From: Olsenella sp. An188
GTDB lineage: Bacteria; Actinomycetota; Coriobacteriia; Coriobacteriales; Atopobiaceae
DNA length: 64,000 nucleotides
Direction: 5' to 3'
Assembly: GCF_002160255.1 (NCBI RefSeq)
Contig: NZ_NFKF01000004.1
Location: forward strand, 124,001-188,000
The notes beneath the pieces are model-generated. The model was not told the origin of the DNA. It was given only the letters and a program-made list of their open reading frames with translations, and searched no databases. The translations under genes and the position numbers were made by a program. Shown here piece after piece: positions 58,830 to 64,000 of the stretch (positions are counted from its first letter, which is position 1; every line of letters begins with the position of its first letter).

Positions 58830-60383
58830 ATGAGTTTGAGGGAGAGGCTGAGGAGTGTTGCCGCTGCGGTTGCGACCGCGGCACTGGCGCTCGCCGTGGC
58901 GCCGGCGGTTGCCATGGCAGCGCCCCAGGCTCAGGGAGGCAACTCCCTGACCGTGAACGGCGTCAAGGCTGGCGACACGGTTACGATTTACCAGATCGTT
59001 GAGACCACGGTTGACGACACGAACAATGAAGCTAGCAACAACTTTGTTGCAAACTTTGGCGTTGACTTTGACGAGGAGTGGACCGGCGCTACCAGTTCTC
59101 TTCCTAATCAGCCGGGCTATCCTGTCGAGGCGACCGAGGCGATGGCCAACACCATTGCTACTTATGTGAACGAGCACGCAATTGATTGGACCGAGGGTAC
59201 TCCAGGCGACCCTGTGGTTGGGGCCACCAAGTACACCGCCTCGGACGTCCAGAGCAACTCTGTGAAGTTCGAGAACATCGAGGCTGGTCAGTACCTTGTC
59301 GTGGTGACCAACGCCAACGATGCGACTCGTGTCTTCCAGAACACGATTGTTTCCGTGCTTCAGACGCTTGAGGACGGCACGCTCAAGCCTGCTGATGCCA
59401 CGGTCAACGTGAAGTACACGAACCTTGTTGATCCTGATGACCCGACGAGCAGCGTCGTGAAGAAGCAGGTCAAGAAGGAGGGTGCCGCTGACAGCACCTA
59501 TGCCGACACTCTTGATACCGCCGACAAGAACGACACCGTGACCTTCCAGATCACGACTGTGATTCCGCGGTACACTGCCAACTACGGCACTCGTGGCTAC
59601 GCGTTGTCTGACGATATGCCGGATGGTCTCGTGCGTTCTTCTGATGGCTTTGTGGTCAAGGCCGGCGAGGCGACCCTCACCAGTGAGCAGTACACCCTTG
59701 CCCCTGGCCAGGATGCTGATGACTTCACCCTCACGCTTACCGAGGACACCCTGAAGAACTTTGGCGGCCAGACGCTGACCGTCACCTACAACGCCACTTT
59801 CAACGGTGAAGATCTGCCGACGTATGATGCTGCCGAGATTAACACCGCCACGGTGACGTTCAAGACTGACTCCATCAACGATAACGTGAAGAGCGACACT
59901 GACTCTGCTTACGTTGTGGTGTATGGCCTGACCTTCAACAAGGTGAACGATGAGGGCACCATGCTTGACGGAGCTGAGTTTGAGATCAAGGACGGTGACA
60001 ACGTCGTTGCCACCGCAACCTCTGATGACGGTGTGGTGACTGTAAGCGGTGCGCTTGCTGCTAACGTGACCTACACGCTTCACGAGACGAAGGCTCCTAC
60101 CGGGTATATGTGTGTCGATGATGCCACGTTTACGATTACCTCTAACGTCCAGAAGGACGGCGAGGGCGTCCCGACCGGCGGCGCTTTGGTCACGCTGAAG
60201 GATGCCAACTACGCCGCTGGCAACCAGCTCAACGGGCAGGGCGCGCTTGTCGATCCTGACTCCAACATCTTTGCGGTGCTTCCCGAGACCGGCGGCACTG
60301 GCACCGTTGCTCTGACCGTTGTGGGCGTTGGCCTCATGGCTGGCGCGGCGTACCTCGTCGTGCGCTCCCGCAAGGAGAACTAG
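58830..60383 (+). CDS. Major pilus backbone protein (SpaA/FimA-type, LPETGG)
   Basis: 517 residues. Signal peptide ends at AMAAPQA near residue 31. The N-terminal domain is followed by a fimbrial isopeptide-formation D2 domain (VVKKQVKKEG near residue 210, whose lysine lies in a pilin-motif-like context), then a SpaA-like domain near 370 (LTFNKVNDEGTMLDGAEFEI ... LHETKAPTGY, the E-box). The C-terminus is LPETGGTG, membrane helix, RSRKEN. Polymerised by the class C sortases encoded next. AGAAGGAGGT is a very strong ribosome site, fitting high expression. Noticeably lower GC than the rest. Confidence 0.93.
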   Translation: MSLRERLRSVAAAVATAALALAVAPAVAMAAPQAQGGNSLTVNGVKAGDTVTIYQIVETTVDDTNNEASNNFVANFGVDFDEEWTGATSSLPNQPGYPVEATEAMANTIATYVNEHAIDWTEGTPGDPVVGATKYTASDVQSNSVKFENIEAGQYLVVVTNANDATRVFQNTIVSVLQTLEDGTLKPADATVNVKYTNLVDPDDPTSSVVKKQVKKEGAADSTYADTLDTADKNDTVTFQITTVIPRYTANYGTRGYALSDDMPDGLVRSSDGFVVKAGEATLTSEQYTLAPGQDADDFTLTLTEDTLKNFGGQTLTVTYNATFNGEDLPTYDAAEINTATVTFKTDSINDNVKSDTDSAYVVVYGLTFNKVNDEGTMLDGAEFEIKDGDNVVATATSDDGVVTVSGALAANVTYTLHETKAPTGYMCVDDATFTITSNVQKDGEGVPTGGALVTLKDANYAAGNQLNGQGALVDPDSNIFAVLPETGGTGTVALTVVGVGLMAGAAYLVVRSRKEN

Positions 60384-60423
60384 TTTTTGACTGACTTGAG
60401 CTGATAGGTTCTTGTCGACATGT

Positions 60424-60466
60424 GGGGCGGAGGGGCCAGGCGTCTCTCCGCCCCCGCGCGTCTTTT
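60424..60466 (+). terminator. Terminator between backbone pilin and sortase genes
   Basis: GGGGCGGAG pairs with CTCCGCCCC (60424-60454); CTTTTT follows at 60462. It likely lowers sortase expression relative to pilin. Confidence 0.75.
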
Positions 60467-60532
60467 TGCTGCCGTTTTCAGTTGGTCTTCAAGTCCGTAC
60501 TTCTCGACCCGTTCTTCTGACCGGAGGGCAAG

Positions 60533-61588
60533 GTGAAGAGGGCTCGTCTCGTCATAGCGGCGCTGGTGTTTGTGCTCGGTGCAGTGTTGATCGCGTACCC
60601 GTACGTGAGCGATTACGTGCACAAGCAGGAGCAGCGCGGCGTCATAACCGTTCAGGAGGAGACCGTCGAGGAGACCGACGACAGCGCTCTCAGAGAAGAG
60701 CTCGCCCGCGCCCAGGACTACAACGAGCGCCTTCTCTCAAGCAAGACCGTTGTTACGGATCCCTTTGACCCCGACGCGCTGGGCGTGACGGACGAGGAGT
60801 ACGAGAGCCTGCTCAACCTTGGCGGCGACGGTGTGATGGGGACGCTGGTCATCCCGAAGATCGACCTGCAGATGCCCATCTACCACTACACCAACGACGA
60901 GGAGCTGCAGGCGGGAGTGGGCCACATGGAGTCCACGTCTCTGCCGGTGGGCGGGGAGTCCACGCATGCCGTCCTCGCCGGGCATAACGGGTTGCCGTCT
61001 GTGAAGATCTTCGACCGCCTCGATGAGCTTGAGGTGGGGGACTACTTTGTCATCGAGGTGCTGGGCGAGGAGCATGCGTATTGCGTGACCAGCAAGGAGA
61101 CCGTGCTGCCGGAGGAGACCGATAGTCTGACGGTGGTGGACGGCGCGGATTTGGTGACGCTTGTCACCTGCACGCCGTACGGCGTCAACACGCATCGGCT
61201 GCTTGTGCACGCGGAGCGCTGCGAGCTGCCGGCTTCGTGGGACGAGGTGGACCGGGAGGCGACGGAGGCTTCTGCGGCGGCGCCGGATGTTCCACTCTTG
61301 GAGTTCACGCTGCTGGGGCTCGCCGTTGCCGCGGGCCTGCTCGTGGCATGGGCGCTCGCCCGCCGCGCGCGCCGCGGGAACGGACGGCCCGGCGGCCCGG
61401 GAGGGGGCGGGAGGCACGGACGCGCCCGGGGCGGCTCGCGGAGCGGGGGGAGCCACGAGGGGAGGCACTTCTCCACGGGCCCTGACACGCAGGGGAGGGA
61501 CGTCCCCGCGGCCTCGCGCACGCGGGCGCAGGGCGTGCTTCCCGTGAGGCCGACGCCGCGCGGGGGAAGGCGGTCGCGTCATGGCTAG
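60533..61588 (+). CDS. Class C (pilus) sortase 1
   Basis: 351 residues. N-terminal membrane helix (VIAALVFVLGAVLIAYPYV), then the lid region with DPFDPDALG near residue 80, catalytic His in HAVLAGHNGLP near residue 146, Cys in LVTLVTCTPYGVNTHRLLVHAER near residue 212 with the Arg 8 residues later, and a C-terminal membrane helix near residue 250. The last 85 residues are a glycine/arginine-rich tail unusual for sortases. It joins pilins through lysine. GTG 60533 follows CCGGAGGGCAAG. Confidence 0.93.
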   Translation: MKRARLVIAALVFVLGAVLIAYPYVSDYVHKQEQRGVITVQEETVEETDDSALREELARAQDYNERLLSSKTVVTDPFDPDALGVTDEEYESLLNLGGDGVMGTLVIPKIDLQMPIYHYTNDEELQAGVGHMESTSLPVGGESTHAVLAGHNGLPSVKIFDRLDELEVGDYFVIEVLGEEHAYCVTSKETVLPEETDSLTVVDGADLVTLVTCTPYGVNTHRLLVHAERCELPASWDEVDREATEASAAAPDVPLLEFTLLGLAVAAGLLVAWALARRARRGNGRPGGPGGGGRHGRARGGSRSGGSHEGRHFSTGPDTQGRDVPAASRTRAQGVLPVRPTPRGGRRSRHG

Positions 61589-62525
61589 CCACCTGGCCCC
61601 GCGGGAGCGTGCGGGCGCGCGCCGGGCGGCCGGCGTCGTCCGGGCGGTCGTGGGCGTGGCGGTGTTTCTGGCCGGCGCGGCGCTCTTCATGTGGCCCACG
61701 TTCGAGGCCGGCGTCTCCCAGGAGGAGGCCGACGCCGTGATCAGGGAGGCCGCCGCCGAGAACGAGGCCGTTGCGAGCGAGGACTCCGCCGCCTACGAGT
61801 ACCTGCGCGCCTACAACGAGCGCGTCCGCTCGGGCGAGCTCGTGGTGAACGACCCGTGGGGGATCGGCTCGGACGCCGAGGAGCTTGCCTCGGTGGGGCT
61901 CGCCGACGGCGTTGTCGGGTCGCTCACGGTTCCCTCGATGGACGTGCACCTGCCCATCTACCTCGGCTCCACGCACGAGAACCTGGAGCGTGGCGCCACG
62001 CTCGTGGCCGGGACGTCCGCGCCGCTTGGCGAGGAGAGCTCGAACGTGGTTCTTGCCGGGCATCGCGGCTACCTCACCAACGGGCTCTTCCGCAACATCG
62101 AGAGCGTCCAGGTGGGCGACCTGCTCCAGATAGAGACGCCGTGGGACACGCTCGTGTACCGCGCCGTGGAGATCTTGGTGGTCGACCCCGACGACGTGGA
62201 CTCCGTGCGCGTGCAGGAGGGCCGCGACCTGGTGACGCTGCTCACGTGCCACCCGTACGGCACGACCGAGCGCCGCTACCTCGTGGTCTTTGAGCGCACG
62301 ACGGATCCGGCGGACCTGGCGGCGTTTAGCGAGGAGGAGGCGACGGCGGACACCGTGCTGCCGGTGGTCGACGCGGTCACGGAGGCGCTCGAGCCGAGCG
62401 AGTCGCCGGCGCTCGTGGTGGAGCGGTGGGCGCGCGTGGCAGGCCTCGCGATCATGGTGGCGCTTCCGGTCTGGGCGGTCGCGCACGCGGTGCGCGGCAC
62501 GCTGCGACGCCGGCGCGCGGGGTAG
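61581..62525 (+). CDS. Class C (pilus) sortase 2
   Basis: 314 residues, overlapping sortase 1 by 8 bases. Membrane helix near residues 22-40, lid with NDPWGIGSD near residue 90, catalytic NVVLAGHRGYL near residue 158 and LVTLLTCHPYGTTERRYLVVFER near residue 219, C-terminal membrane helix near 288. GC-rich like the core genome, unlike the pilin genes. One sortase may polymerise the shaft while the other adds the tip or anchors it; which does which is not readable here. Confidence 0.93.
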   Translation: MASHLAPRERAGARRAAGVVRAVVGVAVFLAGAALFMWPTFEAGVSQEEADAVIREAAAENEAVASEDSAAYEYLRAYNERVRSGELVVNDPWGIGSDAEELASVGLADGVVGSLTVPSMDVHLPIYLGSTHENLERGATLVAGTSAPLGEESSNVVLAGHRGYLTNGLFRNIESVQVGDLLQIETPWDTLVYRAVEILVVDPDDVDSVRVQEGRDLVTLLTCHPYGTTERRYLVVFERTTDPADLAAFSEEEATADTVLPVVDAVTEALEPSESPALVVERWARVAGLAIMVALPVWAVAHAVRGTLRRRRAG

Positions 62526-62553
62526 GGGTCGCGGGGGCGTTTGTCCCGCCCGA

Positions 62554-62662
62554 CGCATCGTGTACACCCCGAGGGAGGGCTGTGCCGAGGTCCTTCTCGC
62601 AAAACCCCAGCTAGGCGACTTGCCGAGAAGAACGTCGGCCCGGCCCCGGTGTACACGATGCG
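62554..62662. repeat. Paired inverted CGCATCGTGTACAC elements (family E), with motif copies inside
   Basis: CGCATCGTGTACAC (62554-62567) and GTGTACACGATGCG (62649-62662) are exact complements. The interior has CCTTCTCGCAAAACCCCAGC and GCCGAGAAGAAC, echoing the core of the family A elements. Confidence 0.85.
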
Positions 62663-62696
62663 AAGGGGGGGCGCCGGCGTGTCGCGGCGCGCGGCA

Positions 62697-62793
62697 AAAC
62701 CTCACACCCATCGTCTCCTTTTTCTTCTCGCCGCAAAGAAATCCCAGTTGGCACGGTTGCCAAGCAGAAAAAGAAACGATGGGTGCGAGGTTT
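62697..62793. repeat. Inverted repeat AAACCTCACACCCATCGT and complement with a CTTCTCGCC core
   Basis: Arms at 62697-62723 and about 62766-62793 pair over some 25 bases. The interior has TTCTTCTCGCC and AATCCCAGTTGGC. No gene lies in 62526-62952. Confidence 0.8.
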
Positions 62794-62833
62794 GACGCGG
62801 GTGAGACGCGCCTACGCCCCCAAAAAAGTTTCC

Positions 62834-62848
62834 CTTAGGTAACCCAAT
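62834..62848. promoter_or_regulatory. TTAGGTAACCCAA, possible DtxR-like half operator upstream of feoA
   Basis: It resembles one half and part of the other half of the DtxR/IdeR consensus TTAGGTTAGCCTAA. It lies about 110 bases before feoA and is only suggestive. Confidence 0.25.
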
Positions 62849-62952
62849 CCGCGAACGGCACTTGCGCGCCCCCAAGTTAGGCGTATATTACTTTTGTTCA
62901 AGTCAACCATCCTCAACTTTGGGAGGCGAGAAGTTCTTTGGGAGGCGAGCAG

Positions 62953-63195
62953 ATGGCAGCTCGGGCTTCGGCGGCGCAGCTCCCGCTCGCGATGGTGGGC
63001 GAGAGCGAGGTGGCGCGTGTGGCCCACGTCCGCGGGGACGCGGAGACGCGCCAGCACCTCGCGAACCTCGGCTTCGTGGAGGGAAGCGAGGTCAAGGTGA
63101 TTTCTCGCGCCGCGGGCGACGTCATCGTGAGCGTGAAGGGTGCGCGCCTCGCGCTCAACCGCGCGATGGCGAGCCGCATCGCGGTGGTTCTCTAG
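62953..63195 (+). CDS. feoA: FeoA domain protein, first copy
   Basis: 80 residues, one SH3-like FeoA domain: AMVGESEVARVAHVRGDAETRQHLANLGFVEGSEVKVISRAAGDVIVSVKGARLALNRAMASRIAV. FeoA assists the ferrous iron transporter FeoB. Just before the ATG, TTTGGGAGGCGAG occurs twice (62919-62947), duplicating the ribosome site. Second feoA follows after 42 bases. Confidence 0.9.
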   Translation: MAARASAAQLPLAMVGESEVARVAHVRGDAETRQHLANLGFVEGSEVKVISRAAGDVIVSVKGARLALNRAMASRIAVVL

Positions 63196-63237
63196 TGTAT
63201 TGGCGCTGGCTCTGCCGGCGGGAGAGAAAGGCAGTAC

Positions 63238-63480
63238 ATGGCAACTCTTAGGGACGTGAAGGTGGGGGAGAGCTGCTCGGTGGCCAGGCTGGCCGGCACG
63301 GGCGCGCTCAAGCGCCGGATCATGGACATGGGCCTCACCAAGGGCACGCGCGTCTACGTGCGCAAGGTGGCGCCCCTCGGCGACCCGATCGAGCTCACGG
63401 TGCGCGGCTACGAGCTCTCCATCCGCAAGGAGGAGGCCGCCAGCGTCGAGGTCACCGACGTGCACCGGGGCGAGGCGTAG
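63238..63480 (+). CDS. feoA: FeoA domain protein, second copy
   Basis: 80 residues: CSVARLAGTGALKRRIMDMGLTKGTRVYVRKVAPLGDPIELTVRGYELSIRKEEAASVEV. It is the more canonical of the two FeoA proteins (MGLTKGT, RGYELSIRK). Two FeoA genes before feoB are common in anaerobic Gram-positives. A strong motif-based hairpin follows. Confidence 0.93.
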   Translation: MATLRDVKVGESCSVARLAGTGALKRRIMDMGLTKGTRVYVRKVAPLGDPIELTVRGYELSIRKEEAASVEVTDVHRGEA

Positions 63481-63495
63481 GGCAGGTCAGGGCAA

Positions 63496-63534
63496 GGCGA
63501 GAAGCACCGGCCGGAAGCGGCCGTTTTTCTCGCC
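63496..63534 (+). terminator. Hairpin made of inverted GGCGAGAA / TTCTCGCC motif copies
   Basis: GGCGAGAA (63496-63503) pairs with TTCTCGCC (63527-63534), with an inner CGGCC/GGCCG stem. TTTTT lies within the descending arm, so it can act as a partial terminator or attenuator between feoA and feoB. Confidence 0.7.
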
Positions 63535-63540
63535 ACGTGA

Positions 63541-63556
63541 GTTAGCCAAAGCTAAC
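63541..63556. promoter_or_regulatory. GTTAGC-CAAA-GCTAAC dyad upstream of feoB
   Basis: A perfect inverted repeat with six-base arms, 47 bases before the feoB start. TTAGC-N4-GCTAA resembles DtxR/SirR-type iron operators. Iron control of feoB is expected, but the regulator is not in the window. Confidence 0.5.
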
Positions 63557-63602
63557 AATTGTCACCATCCAGGTGGCATTTGAGAAGGACGAAAGGCAGG
63601 GT

Positions 63603-64000
63603 ATGGCAGAAACCATCATCGGTCTCGCAGGCAACCCAAACTGCGGCAAGACCACGCTGTTCAACGAGCTCACGGGCTCCAACGGCTACGTCGGCAACTG
63701 GCCCGGCGTCACCGTGGAGAAGAAGCAGGCCGCCTGGCGCGCCAACCGCGACGTCACCTTCGTCGACCTGCCCGGCATCTACTCGCTCTCTCCGTACACG
63801 CCCGAGGAGGTGGTCTCGCGCGACTACGTCGTGCGCGAGCGCCCCGACGCGCTGATCAACCTCGTGGACGTGACCAACCTGGAGCGCAACCTCTACCTCA
63901 CCACGCAGCTGCTGGAGGCCGGCCGTCCCGTGGTGGTGGGCCTCAACATGTGCGACCTGCTCAAGGAGCGCGGCGACGTCGTGGACGCGGCCAAGCTCTC
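63603..64000 (+). CDS. feoB: Ferrous iron transporter FeoB, N-terminal part (continues past the window)
   Basis: The first 132 residues of FeoB are visible: the G-protein domain with G1 GNPNCGKTT at residues 10-18, switch region GNWPGVTVEKK near 31-41, G3 DLPGIYSL near 55-62, and NMCD (G4) near 117-120. The membrane part lies beyond the right edge. It imports Fe2+. The ATG is preceded by AAGGCAGGGT. Confidence 0.96.
   Translation, partial: MAETIIGLAGNPNCGKTTLFNELTGSNGYVGNWPGVTVEKKQAAWRANRDVTFVDLPGIYSLSPYTPEEVVSRDYVVRERPDALINLVDVTNLERNLYLTTQLLEAGRPVVVGLNMCDLLKERGDVVDAAKL

Noticed and set aside
1-64000. tRNA or rRNA genes
   Set aside because: No cloverleaf with a T-loop GTTCGA pattern and no rRNA segment could be recognised on either strand.

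Overview
The window is about 64 kb of very GC-rich DNA with dense, short-spaced operons. The gene families are those of a strictly anaerobic, host-associated actinobacterium: selenium-dependent molybdenum hydroxylase (SDMH) maturation, indolepyruvate:ferredoxin oxidoreductase, a double-cubane reductase with its activase, FeoA-FeoA-FeoB, class C sortases with LPXTG pilins, and a BceRS-BceAB module. This combination fits the Coriobacteriia (Olsenella/Atopobiaceae-like or a relative). The lineage is inference from gene content and base composition, not from a marker gene.

Layout. (1) Positions 2-5814 are the distal part of an anaerobic purine/urate catabolic operon: ygeY (partial), ygeW, carbamate kinase, a ModE-HTH/MocA fusion, hyuA and ridA. 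(2) Positions 6199-7122 hold a membrane-anchored XRE regulator and a degraded C-terminal piece of a GH3 glycosidase. (3) Positions 7225-22629 are a selenium/molybdenum block: yqeC, a double-cubane reductase and its activase, yedF, a DUF3343 protein, a class V aminotransferase, a YqeB-XdhC fusion, modABC, moaA, a MoaC-MOSC fusion, a MoeA-like protein, mogA and selD. It makes and loads the selenium-bearing Mo cofactor that enzymes of block 1 would use. Two isolated type I-E-like CRISPR repeats lie between mogA and selD. (4) Positions 22745-27865 (minus strand) encode a DUF1508 protein, iorB, iorA and an acyl-CoA synthetase, for 2-oxoacid oxidation to acyl-CoA. (5) Positions 28052-33043 are a BceRS/BceAB-type peptide sensing and resistance module. 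(6) Positions 33370-39018 carry crr, gldA, a small conserved protein, an HAD phosphatase, an XRE regulator and aspS. (7) Positions 39310-44959 carry a marR gene with an in-frame stop, a heterodimeric ABC exporter, crcB and a flavin reductase. (8) Positions 45221-49941 carry a flippase-like membrane protein, a candidate Fst-like type I toxin and ppc. (9) Positions 50223-55654 are accessory DNA: a DUF6088 remnant, a candidate holin-like type I toxin, a VWA surface protein, dinJ with a frameshifted yafQ, two tandem XRE regulators and a winged-helix-like protein. (10) Positions 55910-62525 are a pilus locus (VWA tip protein, backbone pilin, two class C sortases) with visibly lower GC. (11) Positions 62953-64000 are feoA-feoA-feoB (partial).

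The most striking feature is not a gene. The 9-mer GGCGAGAAG, often as the 12-mer GGCGAGAAGAAC, occurs about 64 times by my manual count (about 37 on the plus strand and 27 on the minus). It lies in coding and non-coding DNA in both orientations, about once per kb; roughly one copy is expected from base composition. It sometimes forms inverted pairs with terminator shape. It also sits next to or inside several families of paired palindromic intergenic repeats, one of which has entered the yqeB-xdhC coding sequence in frame. Density, two-strand distribution and inverted-pair terminators resemble the DNA uptake sequences of Neisseriaceae and Pasteurellaceae. The function here is unknown.
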